From: Anaerolineales bacterium
Lineage (GTDB): Bacteria; Chloroflexota; Anaerolineae; Anaerolineales; Villigracilaceae
NCBI GenBank assembly: GCA_020634895.1
Contig: JACKAV010000008.1
Coordinates: 1 to 64,000, forward strand
Reading direction: 5' to 3'
Length of the DNA stretch: 64,000 nucleotides
The number at the start of each line of letters is the position of its first letter. Position 1 is the stretch's first letter. The notes under the pieces are model-generated. The model had not been told where the DNA came from, did not search any database, and saw nothing but the letters and a program-made list of their open reading frames with translations. This document shows positions 51,025-59,792 of the stretch, piece after piece. The position numbers were made by a program, and so were the translations under genes.

Positions 51025-51060
51025 AATATTCAGGCAGGGATTAATCCCTGCCTGAATATT
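51025..51060 (+). terminator. Perfect 18-bp palindrome between binding protein and ATPase genes
   Basis: aatattcaggcagggatt (51025-51042) and its exact reverse complement (51043-51060) meet with no spacer. The stem begins 33 bases after the binding-protein stop and ends 17 before the ATPase ATG. It lacks a real U-run, so it is more likely a partial attenuator or mRNA-stabilising hairpin that keeps the binding protein more abundant than the membrane parts. Confidence 0.75.
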
Positions 51061-51077
51061 ATTTACACTGGAGTGCC

Positions 51078-52115
51078 ATGACAACCCCTGCAATTCGATT
51101 TGAGTCTGTAAGTCGTCATTTTGGCGAGGTTCGCGCTGTAGATCAAGTGGATATGGAGGTTCGTGACGGGGAATTTTTCTCCATGCTCGGACCTTCCGGT
51201 TCGGGGAAAACGACCTGCCTGCGGATGATTGCCGGGTTTGACCGCCCCACTTCAGGAAGAATCATGCTTTATGGTCAGGATGTCTCCGACCTCCCGCCGT
51301 ATGAGCGTGATGTCAACACGGTCTTTCAAGACTACGCCCTTTTCCCGCATATGAACGTGGGCGATAACATCGCTTACGGCTTGATGATCAAAAAAGTGGA
51401 CAAAGCCGAACGCACGAAACGGGTGGATGAAATCCTCGACCTTGTACAGCTTTCGGGATTTGCGAATCGAAAGCCGTCTCAGCTCTCAGGCGGACAACGT
51501 CAACGCGTCGCGCTCGCCCGAGCCTTGATCAATCACCCCAAAGTTTTGCTACTCGATGAGCCGCTCGGGGCATTGGATTTGAAACTCCGCCAGCAAATGC
51601 AGGTGGAACTGAAAGCGATTCAAAAACGGGTTGGCATTACCTTCATCTTCGTCACCCACGACCAGGAAGAAGCTCTGACCATGAGTGACCGCATTGCGGT
51701 CTTTAATGAGGGGAAAATTGAACAGGTTGGTGAACCCTCCGAAGTGTATGAGCATCCCGCGTCGCAGTTTGTGGCGGGGTTTGTGGGCACATCCAATGTC
51801 ATCAGCGGCGACGTCGCCCTGCGCATTACCGGATCCTCGCAAACGTTTTCCATCCGCCCTGAGAAGATCCATCTTGGTTCGATGGATGAAGCCGTTGACA
51901 GTGACATGCACTCCGTCGAAGGAAATGTGCGCGACGTGGTATATCTTGGGCTGTACACACGCTATCTTGTTGAGATTGCCCCGACATTGGATATGGTGGT
52001 CGTTTCGCAAAACCTACGGACCACATCCGCCGATGTGAACTCCGTCAAAGGACTTCCTGTGCGTTTGTCTTGGAACAAGGCGCATACCAGCGTGTTGGGA
52101 GGCAGGGGTGCTTAA
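51078..52115 (+). CDS. potA: Polyamine-type ABC transporter ATP-binding protein
   Basis: 345 residues. Walker A LGPSGSGKTTCLRMIAG, Q-loop FQDYALFPHMNV, signature QLSGGQRQRVALARAL, Walker B VLLLDEPLGALD, H-loop FVTHDQEEA. The C-terminal ~100 residues form the TOBE domain (SIRPEKIHLG). It powers import together with PotB/PotC-type permeases; its end overlaps the first permease gene by 8 bases. Confidence 0.93.
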   Translation: MTTPAIRFESVSRHFGEVRAVDQVDMEVRDGEFFSMLGPSGSGKTTCLRMIAGFDRPTSGRIMLYGQDVSDLPPYERDVNTVFQDYALFPHMNVGDNIAYGLMIKKVDKAERTKRVDEILDLVQLSGFANRKPSQLSGGQRQRVALARALINHPKVLLLDEPLGALDLKLRQQMQVELKAIQKRVGITFIFVTHDQEEALTMSDRIAVFNEGKIEQVGEPSEVYEHPASQFVAGFVGTSNVISGDVALRITGSSQTFSIRPEKIHLGSMDEAVDSDMHSVEGNVRDVVYLGLYTRYLVEIAPTLDMVVVSQNLRTTSADVNSVKGLPVRLSWNKAHTSVLGGRGA

Positions 52116-53013
52116 TCGCCTTTCCACGTATCTATACCGTCGACCGCGTTTGGTTCTCGGCTTGCTGCTGGGACCGCCGTTGTTGTATTTTGTCGTTGTG
52201 TATTTGGGCTCGCTGTTTGCCCTTTTATTGAACAGTTTCTATTATCTTGAAGAATTTACAGGGTTGGTGGTGCGGCAATTTACCCTCACAACATACGCCA
52301 AACTTTTTACGCCGACCAATCTGGGTATTTTCTTTCGCACCGCCAGCATGGCGCTGACCGTGACTATTGCGGATGCGATCATTGCGTTTCCCCTTGCTTA
52401 TTACATTGCACGCTTTGCCCCGAAAAAGATAAAGACCTATCTTTATATTGCGGTGACCATTCCCCTTTGGTCGAGTTATCTCGTCCGCGTATATGCGTGG
52501 AAGTTGATCCTCGCCAAGGAGGGGATCGTTTCGTGGTTCTTCAATCTTTTCGGGCTTCAATTCATTCTGGATAAGATACTTTCCATTCCCGTCATTGGCG
52601 GTTCATCCCTTTCCCTTTCGCCGATTGGAATGTTCATAGCCTTTTGTTATATCTGGCTTCCCTACATGATCGTGCCTATTCAAACCGCTTTGGAGCGTGT
52701 TCCCAAATCCCTGCTTGAAGCCTCAAGCGATTTGGGTGCCAACCCCGCACAGACGTTCCGTCAGGTGCTGCTACCGCTGGCGTTTCCTGGCGTGGTGGCA
52801 GGTTCCATCTTCACCTTCTCGTTGACCTTGGGTGATTTCATCGTACCGCAGGTCTTGGGAAACTCCCGCTTCTTTATCGGACAAGCCGTTTATACCTATC
52901 AAGGCACGGCTGGGAATATTCCGCTCGCCGCAGCCTTCACCATGGGACCCATTGTGATCATGATCGTATACCTGCTAATCGCCCGAAAATTGGGAGCTTT
53001 CGATGCGCTCTAG
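52108..53013 (+). CDS. potB: Polyamine-type ABC transporter permease 1
   Basis: 301 residues from a GTG start overlapping the ATPase gene. Six membrane helices, and the EAA loop LEASSDLGANPAQTFRQVLLPLAFPGVVAG that contacts the ATPase. PotB-like order in the operon. It forms the import channel with the next gene product. Confidence 0.92.
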   Translation: MLNRLSTYLYRRPRLVLGLLLGPPLLYFVVVYLGSLFALLLNSFYYLEEFTGLVVRQFTLTTYAKLFTPTNLGIFFRTASMALTVTIADAIIAFPLAYYIARFAPKKIKTYLYIAVTIPLWSSYLVRVYAWKLILAKEGIVSWFFNLFGLQFILDKILSIPVIGGSSLSLSPIGMFIAFCYIWLPYMIVPIQTALERVPKSLLEASSDLGANPAQTFRQVLLPLAFPGVVAGSIFTFSLTLGDFIVPQVLGNSRFFIGQAVYTYQGTAGNIPLAAAFTMGPIVIMIVYLLIARKLGAFDAL

Positions 53014-53818
53014 ATCTTCCAACTCCGCTTCCCCTGCTTTGGTTCTCGGCGCACTTGGCGGCTTGATCTTTCTCCATGCGCCGATTTGGATCATTTTCCT
53101 CTATTCATTCACTACCGACGAAGCCACCTACACGTTCCCGCTCCCTGGTTTCACCACCAAGTGGTTTGGCGTCGCCCTCCAACGTGCGGACTTGTGGAGC
53201 GCGCTCTCGCTTTCATTGAAAGTCGCTGTCGTTGCAACAGCCGCCGCATTAGTCTTGGGTACGCTTGCCGCAGCTGCGGTCTATCGCAGCAATTTCTTCG
53301 GCAGGGAGGCGATTTCGCTTCTGTTGGTTTTGCCAATCGCTTTGCCGGGCATCGTTTCCGGTATTGCACTGCGCTCCGCCATTGGCACGCTTGACATCCC
53401 TTTTTCGTATTGGACCATCGTCATCGGTCATGCCACGTTCTGCGTGGTGACCGTCTACAACAATGTGCTTGCGCGTTTCAGGCGTATGCAAGGTTCGCTT
53501 GTCGAAGCATCAATGGACCTTGGCGCGAATTCCTTTCAAACATTCCGTCATGTCGTTCTGCCGAACATCGCAACCGCTTTGGTGGCAGGCGGCATGCTCG
53601 CATTTGCCCTTTCCTTCGACGAAGTGATCGTCACCACTTTCACAGCCGGTCAACAATCCACGTTGCCGATCTGGATCTTCAGCCAGCTCGTGCGTCCGCG
53701 TGACCGCCCCGTCACGAACGTGGTGGCGACCATCGTGGTTCTCATCACCTTTCTGCCGATCTTTTTTGCCCAGCGGATTTCCGCCTCTTCAGCGGATACC
53801 GAAGGCGAGACGAAGTAG
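53003..53818 (+). CDS. potC: Polyamine-type ABC transporter permease 2
   Basis: 271 residues, overlapping the previous gene by 11 bases. Six helices and EAA loop VEASMDLGANSFQTFRHVVLPNIATALVAG. The pair of similar EAA loops confirms a heterodimeric permease. A terminator follows at 53824. Confidence 0.92.
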   Translation: MRSRSSNSASPALVLGALGGLIFLHAPIWIIFLYSFTTDEATYTFPLPGFTTKWFGVALQRADLWSALSLSLKVAVVATAAALVLGTLAAAAVYRSNFFGREAISLLLVLPIALPGIVSGIALRSAIGTLDIPFSYWTIVIGHATFCVVTVYNNVLARFRRMQGSLVEASMDLGANSFQTFRHVVLPNIATALVAGGMLAFALSFDEVIVTTFTAGQQSTLPIWIFSQLVRPRDRPVTNVVATIVVLITFLPIFFAQRISASSADTEGETK

Positions 53819-53823
53819 ATGAC

Positions 53824-53848
53824 GAGACAGCCGTGAGGCTGTCTCACT
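53824..53848 (+). terminator. Terminator of the transporter operon
   Basis: gagacagcc, loop GTGA, ggctgtctc, then ACTTTT. Confidence 0.85.
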
Positions 53849-53907
53849 TTTCGCCCCCTGCCTGTACCTGACTTGATTCTCACCATTGGATATTTTCTCA
53901 ACCCAAT

Positions 53908-54408
53908 ATGACAGCCTCCTACTTAAACCCGAAATGCGAAGCCCGTAATTACCACTCAGGCGGATGCGGCGTCTTCGCCCTTGAACCCATCTACAAAGGC
54001 GAACTCGTCTCCCTGTGGGGCGGGACCATCGTCCACAAAAGTGAGCTCGACCCTTCCATGCCGCGCTTCACCCAGCGTGTTCTGCAAATTGACGAAGAAC
54101 TTTATATTCTCACTGCTGCAGAAAAAGAGCCGAACGATTGCTTCAATCATTCCTGTGAGCCGAACCTTGGCTTTACCGGTCAGATCGGACTTGTGGCAAT
54201 GCGCGACATCGAAGCTGGCGAACAATTAACTTTCGATTACGCCATGTCTGACGGTGGACCATACGACGAGTTCGAATGTCACTGCGGTTCGCTCAATTGC
54301 CGTAAGAAGATCACCGGTAACGATTGGAAACTTCCCCAGCTTTGGGCAAAATATGAGGGATATTTCTCGCCTTATTTGGCGCGCCGTATCGAAAAATTGC
54401 GAGGATAA
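53908..54408 (+). CDS. SET-domain protein methyltransferase-like
   Basis: 166 residues form almost only a SET domain: start YHSGGCGVFALEPIYKGE, SAM site and pseudoknot NDCFNHSCEPNLGF and GEQLTFDYAMSD, and a post-SET zinc-type cysteine set ECHCGSLNCRKK. These are the full set of motifs of active lysine methyltransferases. Bacterial SET proteins are scattered, likely from eukaryotes or archaea, and act on ribosomal or nucleoid proteins. The target is unknown here. Confidence 0.9.
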   Translation: MTASYLNPKCEARNYHSGGCGVFALEPIYKGELVSLWGGTIVHKSELDPSMPRFTQRVLQIDEELYILTAAEKEPNDCFNHSCEPNLGFTGQIGLVAMRDIEAGEQLTFDYAMSDGGPYDEFECHCGSLNCRKKITGNDWKLPQLWAKYEGYFSPYLARRIEKLRG

Positions 54409-54427
54409 GTTTTACTGCTAAAGAAAA

Positions 54428-55042
54428 ATGAAATACCTTATCGGTGAAAAACTGAAATTTGACTGGAAAGTGGTTTTCGTGACCATCGTCAGTACCTTGT
54501 TGATGATGACAGACCGCTATCACGATCTTTTTGCGACCAAATACTGGGACCGTTTCTTTCTCTACTTGATTATCCCGTTGATTCTTATCTTCGTCGTGTT
54601 TCGTGAAAACCCGCGTGAATACGGATTTTCATTTGGCGAGTGGAAACTGGGCTTAATCTTCACATTGCTCGGTATTCTGCTAATGACCCCAATAATCTAT
54701 TTTCTTGGGCATGGAAATACATCCATGCAGCAGTATTACCAGCGCTTTATCCTCGGCTTGCCGTGGACGACCTTCCTCGACCTCTTTGGCTGGGAGTTTC
54801 TCTTCCGCGGCTGGATTCTATTCACCTACGCCCGCAAGTTTGGACCTGAAGCCCTTTGGCTGCAAGCTGTCCCTTTCGCGTTGGCGCATATCGGAAAGCC
54901 CGAAGTGGAGACCCTTTCCACCATCTTTGGCGGATTCGCATTCGGGTGGATCGCCTGGCGTACCAAGTCGTTTCTTTATCCGTTTTTGATACATTGGTTT
55001 ATCGGTGTGTTGATCATTTTAGTTGCGGCAGGAGTGGTGTGA
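54428..55042 (+). CDS. CPBP-family intramembrane protein
   Basis: 204 residues, about six helices. Motif 1 reads GWEFLFRGWIL (the usual Glu-Glu is Trp-Glu), motif 2 PFALAHIGKPEVETLSTI and motif 3 FLYPFLIHWFIG. CPBP proteins are Rce1-like membrane peptidases or, in some cases, non-catalytic. Loss of one Glu questions the peptidase activity. It overlaps nothing but is 19 bases after the SET gene and one base before the next GNAT gene. Confidence 0.85.
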   Translation: MKYLIGEKLKFDWKVVFVTIVSTLLMMTDRYHDLFATKYWDRFFLYLIIPLILIFVVFRENPREYGFSFGEWKLGLIFTLLGILLMTPIIYFLGHGNTSMQQYYQRFILGLPWTTFLDLFGWEFLFRGWILFTYARKFGPEALWLQAVPFALAHIGKPEVETLSTIFGGFAFGWIAWRTKSFLYPFLIHWFIGVLIILVAAGVV

Positions 55043-55043
55043 C

Positions 55044-55487
55044 ATGGCAGAGTATCAGTTCCGCCCGGCGCTGGAATCAGAGTCCGCTCAAATTGACGAT
55101 CTAATCCATGAGGTGGGTATCAACCCCTCCGGTCTGGATTGGAGGCGTTTTATCGTCGCGGTGAATGCTCATGGTGTTGTCGTCGGCTGCGGTCAGGTCA
55201 AGCCTCACGGGAAAGACATCCTCGAACTGGCTTCGATCGCGGTAAAACCCGAATACCGCGGACAGGGCATTGCGCGAAAGATCATCGAGATTTTGCTGGA
55301 GCGAACGCCGCGCCCGTTGTATTTGATGTGCATCGAACACAACGGACCGATGTATGTAAAATTCGGCTTTCGTTCGCTTTTGCTGGATGAAATGCCGCGA
55401 TATTTTCAACGCATCGTAAGACTGTTCAGGCTTTCGAAGGTCGTCCACAAATCGAATGAAGACTTGCTGGTCATGAAGTTGGAGTAG
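55044..55487 (+). CDS. GNAT N-acetyltransferase
   Basis: 147 residues from ATG 55044, RBS aggag. YQFRPALESESAQIDDL, VVVGCGQVKPHGKDILELASIAVKPEYRGQGIARKIIEIL (loop R-G-Q-G-I-A) and MYVKFGFRSLL. It resembles the small N-acetylglutamate-synthase-like group, but the substrate is unknown. It is coupled to the CPBP gene. Confidence 0.88.
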   Translation: MAEYQFRPALESESAQIDDLIHEVGINPSGLDWRRFIVAVNAHGVVVGCGQVKPHGKDILELASIAVKPEYRGQGIARKIIEILLERTPRPLYLMCIEHNGPMYVKFGFRSLLLDEMPRYFQRIVRLFRLSKVVHKSNEDLLVMKLE

Positions 55488-55496
55488 AATCGCCGT

Positions 55497-56090
55497 ATGA
55501 AAAATGTCCTTTACACATTGGTCGGCGTGATGGCTGGCTTTGCGCTTGCGGGCTTTTTGCTTTTTGTTTCCCGCGCGCCCGCTGGTGAGCCGATCATGTT
55601 ATTGCCCGCCCCCACGAAAGCGCCGATTGCTGTGCATGTCATTGGCGCGGTGCCGCGACCGGGACTGTACGAATTTGCGGAAGGTGCGCGCGTGCAGGAT
55701 GCGATCGATGCGGCGGGCGGTTTGCTTGCGAGCGCCAATGTGGATACCATCAATCTTGCTGCGCTTTTACAGGACGGTCAGCAGTTGGATATTCCATATA
55801 AGTCCGGCGAAGCACCGTCAACGACGAGCAGCAATACTAACGAAAGTCCGCTTGTGCTGCCGGGGGCAACGGGCGAGTCTTCCACTGTCAATGAAGACTT
55901 GGTCAATATCAATACCGCAAGCGCCCAGGAATTGGACAGCCTTCCGGGGATTGGTCCCACCATTGCCCAACGCATCATCGACTATCGCAACGAAAACGGA
56001 CCGTTCCAAAAGATCGAAGATATTCTGAATGTCTCCGGCATCGGTCCATCAACCTACGACGAAATAAAGGATCTAATCACCGTCTCATGA
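55497..56090 (+). CDS. comEA: ComEA-family DNA-binding protein
   Basis: 197 residues: one N-terminal helix (~5-25), an SLBB domain (IAVHVIGAVPRPGLYEFAEG ... DAIDAAGGL), a Ser/Thr/Asn linker, and a helix-hairpin-helix pair NINTASAQELDSLPGIGPTIAQRIIDY / EDILNVSGIGPSTYDEI at the C-terminus. ComEA binds incoming DNA outside the membrane for natural uptake. comEC is not in the window. Its stop overlaps the next ATG. Confidence 0.9.
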   Translation: MKNVLYTLVGVMAGFALAGFLLFVSRAPAGEPIMLLPAPTKAPIAVHVIGAVPRPGLYEFAEGARVQDAIDAAGGLLASANVDTINLAALLQDGQQLDIPYKSGEAPSTTSSNTNESPLVLPGATGESSTVNEDLVNINTASAQELDSLPGIGPTIAQRIIDYRNENGPFQKIEDILNVSGIGPSTYDEIKDLITVS

Positions 56091-56635
56091 GCTTCGACCA
56101 TTTCTCCTTCATTGCCCCCATTTATGCCCGCGTCACCTATTCTAAAAAAGATGCGATGCGCGAAGTTGCCTCCCTTCCTGTAAACGGACGTCTGCTCGAC
56201 ATTGGCGGCGGCACCGGGCGCGTTGCCTCTGCGATCCGTGAGTTTGTGGATGATATCGTCATTGCCGACGTTTCCTTTGGGATGTTAGCCCACTCGCCTC
56301 GCACGGACTTTCGACCTGTGTGCGGTGCTTCTGAGTCTTTGCCATTCTCGAACGACTCCTTCGACCGCGTTATCATGGTCGATGCCCTGCACCATGTCAT
56401 TGACCATGCGGATACGGCGAATGAAATGTTCCGTGTCTTGAAACCCGGCGGCGTTCTCGTCATTGAAGAACCGGACATCCGCACCTTTGGCGTAAAAATG
56501 ATCGCCGTTGCCGAAAAGCTTTTGCTCATGCGCAGTCACTTCCTTGCGCCGGATGCCATTACCCAATTATTTGCGACAGGGGAGAAAGAAATAAAAGCCT
56601 CCGATGGGACGGCTTGGGTGATTGTCAGGAAATAA
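56087..56635 (+). CDS. Class I SAM-dependent methyltransferase
   Basis: 182 residues, ATG overlapping comEA (ATGA). Motif I RLLDIGGGTGRVASAI, VIADVSFGMLAHS, FDRVIMVDALHHVIDH and LKPGGVLVIEEPDI. UbiE/Methyltransf_11-like. The substrate is unknown and there is no clear link to DNA uptake. Confidence 0.88.
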   Translation: MSFDHFSFIAPIYARVTYSKKDAMREVASLPVNGRLLDIGGGTGRVASAIREFVDDIVIADVSFGMLAHSPRTDFRPVCGASESLPFSNDSFDRVIMVDALHHVIDHADTANEMFRVLKPGGVLVIEEPDIRTFGVKMIAVAEKLLLMRSHFLAPDAITQLFATGEKEIKASDGTAWVIVRK

Positions 56636-56651
56636 AAAATAATTAAAAAAA

Positions 56652-56697
56652 GACGCTGACCTCTGCGCTAATCCGCGCTTGTCAGCGTCCTTTTTTT
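56652..56697. terminator. Terminator between methyltransferase and acyl-CoA dehydrogenase
   Basis: gacgctgac (56652-56660) and gtcagcgtc (56681-56689), with A-run before and T-run after; serves convergent genes. Confidence 0.85.
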
Positions 56698-56703
56698 GTT
56701 TTT

Positions 56704-57852
56704 CTAGTTTGCTAGCACATGCCGCGAAATGACCAGCCTTTGGATCTCGCTGGTCCCTTCGCCAATGGTCATCAGGCGAGCGTCGCGGTACATGCGTTCC
56801 ACGTTGTATTCGCGGCTGTAGCCGTAGCCGCCGTGGATTTGAATGGCTTCATAAATGACGCGTTCTGCCATTTCGGTGGCATACAGTTTGGCAATGGCGG
56901 CTTCCTTGTTGTACGGACGTCCCTGATCCTTGAGCCATGCAGCTTTGTAGATATACGTCCGCGCGAGTTCGATTTCCATTTCCATATTTGCAAACTTGAA
57001 TTGGATCGCCTGAAAATCAGACAGCGACTGATTGAACGCCTTGCGCTCTTTCGCGTATTGGACAGCGGCTTCCAACGCTCCGCGCGCAAGCCCGATGGAG
57101 ATCGCGCCGATGCTGATGCGACCTGCATCCAGCGTTGACAGGGTTTGCTGCAAACCTCTGCCTTCCGGTCCGATCAAGTTTCCAAGCGGAACACGGACAT
57201 TGTCATACGTCACAGCATGAGTGGGGGAGCCGCGTAGTCCCATCTTCTTTTCCGCGGGATGGATCGTCAATCCCTTCGAATCGGTCGGCACGAGGATCAT
57301 GCTCAAAGATTTTGATCCGCCTTTGGGGTCGGTGCGAACGAGGGTGATGATGTACTCGGCGATGCCCGCATTCGTGTTCCACATTTTCGAGCCGTTGATG
57401 ACCCATTCATCCCCGTCTTTTTCCGCCTTGGTGGTCACGCCGCCTTGAATATCCGAGCCTGCGCCGGGTTCGGTCAACGCCAATGCACCGAGCTTGTTCT
57501 GTCCGCTTGCGACGAGCGGCAGCCATTTCTTTTTCAGTTCTTCACTTCCGTATAAGGCGAGGGGCGATGTCCCCAGCCCATTATGCGCAGTGAATGCCAG
57601 CGCCGTGGAACCGCAGCCCCAGCCCAATTCTTCGAATGCAACGGCATTCGAGATCATATCTACATTCGAGCCGCCGTATTCCTCTGGAATGCTCATGCCT
57701 GTCAGTCCAACTGGTCCCGCTTTGCGGAATGCCTCCCAATTGAATTCTTCGTTTTCATCCACCTCGCGGGCTTTGGGGCGCAGTTCTTTTTCCGCAAAGT
57801 CGTGGACGATCTTTTTCCAGACTTTTTGCTCTTCGTTTAGATCAAAATCCAT
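56704..57852 (-). CDS. Acyl-CoA dehydrogenase
   Basis: 382 residues. MSIPEEYGGSNVDMISNA, ALTEPGAGSDIQGGV, SKMWNTNAGIAEYIITLV, and IHGGYGYSREYNVERMYRDARLMTIGEGTSEIQRL with the catalytic Glu region. Second acyl-CoA dehydrogenase of the window; it differs enough from the one at 48415 to have its own substrate. DUF2007 gene and YwiC-like gene lie upstream on the same strand. Confidence 0.94.
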   Translation of the reverse strand: MDFDLNEEQKVWKKIVHDFAEKELRPKAREVDENEEFNWEAFRKAGPVGLTGMSIPEEYGGSNVDMISNAVAFEELGWGCGSTALAFTAHNGLGTSPLALYGSEELKKKWLPLVASGQNKLGALALTEPGAGSDIQGGVTTKAEKDGDEWVINGSKMWNTNAGIAEYIITLVRTDPKGGSKSLSMILVPTDSKGLTIHPAEKKMGLRGSPTHAVTYDNVRVPLGNLIGPEGRGLQQTLSTLDAGRISIGAISIGLARGALEAAVQYAKERKAFNQSLSDFQAIQFKFANMEMEIELARTYIYKAAWLKDQGRPYNKEAAIAKLYATEMAERVIYEAIQIHGGYGYSREYNVERMYRDARLMTIGEGTSEIQRLVISRHVLAN

Positions 57853-57915
57853 GGTTGCTCCTGGTTTACAATGTGATGATTTTCTGCCTTGACTTGCGCT
57901 TCGATAAGTTCGTTC

Positions 57916-58143
57916 CTACGCTTCGAAGTTTTCAAGTAATATTTTTGCCTGTTCCAGCTTTTCGCCCGGAACAAAGACCTGCACATGCCCAAGCATATCG
58001 ATGGTAACGGGGAATGCGTTTTGCCCAACAGACTCCTGGAACAACTCCACTTCCACATCGTTCGCTTCGAGATAACTTTTCAGCAGATCGGCTTCGAGCC
58101 TGCTGCTTAATTCAGTCAATAGTTCATACTTTAGCTTATCCAT
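57916..58143 (-). CDS. DUF2007-type small protein
   Basis: 75 residues: KYELLTELSSRLEADLLKSYLEANDVEVELF, then VQVFVPGEKLEQAKILLENFEA, the ferredoxin-like pattern of DUF2007 (putative signal-transducing). It starts 3 bases after the YwiC-like stop. Function unknown. Confidence 0.8.
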   Translation of the reverse strand: MDKLKYELLTELSSRLEADLLKSYLEANDVEVELFQESVGQNAFPVTIDMLGHVQVFVPGEKLEQAKILLENFEA

Positions 58144-58146
58144 TTT

Positions 58147-58974
58147 TTATCTCCAAAATATGACGAAAAGGATCGTCCACATGGCGCTGACGATCGTCTG
58201 ACGCATGCCGATTTTCACCGGCTTCCATCCGACTGCGGGGTGGGTAATGCCCCAGACCATTTCAAGCCACTGCACCAGAAAAGGGATAAATATCCAAAAC
58301 GGGATAAATCCCAAAATACCGGCGAACAATGCGACGGATACATTGAACGTGTTGTACATGAACGCGCGGCTGCCCATCCGCCACCACGCGCCTCGACTCG
58401 TCGCCGCGGCTTGCTCCTGCGACATTTCCCTTTGACTCAGCCGCAGGTACGCGTAGACGATGCTCCCAGCCGATTGCAGCCATGCCAGCATCCACAGCCA
58501 CCAGCCAATAGGATTATAGTCCGCTGTACCGACCCAGAAGGCGGCGGGAGCTGTCAGTGCAAGGACGCCGGTTGCGATAAGCTCAATACCGGCTTGTTTT
58601 CTTTCGGCGCGTTTACTCACGAGCCACAAATGCCAGGCGAAGACGGGAGCTCCCGGCACAGCGAGATAGAGGATATAACCGTCGCCGGAGAGGATAAGTC
58701 CGGTTAAGGCTGCGGCGGCGATGATGCCATAGACCACCACCCAAAACCGGGCGGCGGGAAGATCCGCAGCGGAGCGTCGTCCAGATACAGCTTTGACGAT
58801 CATGGTTAGCGGCTGCCGCATCAAAAAAGCGGACATCGCCGCGATGATGAGGTAAAGCGTTGCGAGGTGGAAGGTTTTGCCTGCGAATATCCCCACTATT
58901 AACGGACTGAGAATGAAAACCCATGAGCCGTGATCCTGCGGCAGGGCGATCTGACGTTTGAAATAGGATTGCAT
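58147..58974 (-). CDS. YwiC-like membrane protein
   Basis: 275 residues from ATG 58974 (MQSYFKRQIALPQDHGSW); the frame extends upstream, but that part is Ser/Pro/Phe-rich and lies in a promoter region. About eight helices. IALPQDHGSWVFILSPLIVG is the family hallmark, and RQTIVSAMWTILFVI ends the protein. YwiC relatives lie near anaerobic genes in some bacteria; the role is unknown. Prenyltransferase-like fold is possible. Confidence 0.82.
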   Translation of the reverse strand: MQSYFKRQIALPQDHGSWVFILSPLIVGIFAGKTFHLATLYLIIAAMSAFLMRQPLTMIVKAVSGRRSAADLPAARFWVVVYGIIAAAALTGLILSGDGYILYLAVPGAPVFAWHLWLVSKRAERKQAGIELIATGVLALTAPAAFWVGTADYNPIGWWLWMLAWLQSAGSIVYAYLRLSQREMSQEQAAATSRGAWWRMGSRAFMYNTFNVSVALFAGILGFIPFWIFIPFLVQWLEMVWGITHPAVGWKPVKIGMRQTIVSAMWTILFVIFWR

Positions 58975-59051
58975 TCCGGTAAGGATACAGGAAAAAGAAT
59001 TTACAGGCAAGGTTGTTATAATGAAGAAAATTCGATTAGGAGAGATTTTGT

Positions 59052-59735
59052 ATGGCAAAAAAGAAATTGGCAGCCAAAAAGTCAAAGGCGGCAAAAGAGG
59101 ATTACTCGGTTCAGATCATTGCCGGCGGAGTTATTTTGCTGGTAGTGGCGTTCTTTCTCACGAAGTACGTCCCCTGGGATTCTTTTGGCGCATCTTCTGA
59201 AAGTCCTGTAGCGGCGAGTAGTGGAGCGAAGACCTACGACGCTCCTCCGCCAATGACCATTGACACCTCAAAGCAGTATTTTGCCACGGTTGAGATGGCG
59301 AAAGGCGGCGAGTTCACCATTGAGCTTTATGCGGATAAAGCGCCCATCACGGTCAATAGTTTTGTGTTCCTTGCGCGTGAAGGCTTTTTCAACGGTGTGA
59401 CTTTCCATCGTGTGCTCGAAGGTTTCATGGCTCAAGGCGGCGACCCGACCGGCACCGGCATGGGCGGACCCGGCTACGAGTTCGTCAATGAAGACAGCGA
59501 TCTGACCTTCGACAAAGCCGGTGTTGTGGCGATGGCGAATGCCGGGCGCGACACGAACGGCAGCCAGTTCTTTATTACATTCGGTCCGGCTGACTTTTTG
59601 AATGGCGGCTACACTATTTTTGGGCAGGTCGTCGACGGCATGGATGTGGTCAACGGCATTACCCGCCGCGATCCGCAGCAGAACCCGACCTTTACGGGTG
59701 ACGCGATCAAGACGATCACGATCACGGAGAAATAA
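59052..59735 (+). CDS. Membrane-anchored cyclophilin-type peptidylprolyl isomerase
   Basis: 227 residues: Lys-rich start MAKKKLAAKKSKAAKED, one helix (~20-40), linker, then the cyclophilin domain: FTIELYADKAPITVNSFVFLA, FFNGVTFHRVLEGFMAQGGDP, NGSQFFITFGPADFLNGGYTIFGQVVDGMDVV. It folds or isomerises proteins outside the cytoplasm. A TATAAT is at 59017-59022 and RBS aggagag before the ATG. Confidence 0.93.
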   Translation: MAKKKLAAKKSKAAKEDYSVQIIAGGVILLVVAFFLTKYVPWDSFGASSESPVAASSGAKTYDAPPPMTIDTSKQYFATVEMAKGGEFTIELYADKAPITVNSFVFLAREGFFNGVTFHRVLEGFMAQGGDPTGTGMGGPGYEFVNEDSDLTFDKAGVVAMANAGRDTNGSQFFITFGPADFLNGGYTIFGQVVDGMDVVNGITRRDPQQNPTFTGDAIKTITITEK

Positions 59736-59740
59736 TTTTA

Positions 59741-59777
59741 AAAAAGTGACAGTCGCCCAAAACGGCTGTCACTTTTT
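59741..59777 (+). terminator. Cyclophilin-gene terminator
   Basis: aaaaagtgacag (59741-59752) pairs with ctgtcacttttt (59766-59777), loop holding cgcc/ggc; T-run at the end. Confidence 0.88.
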
Positions 59778-59792
59778 GTTTTGGAGGTAGAG

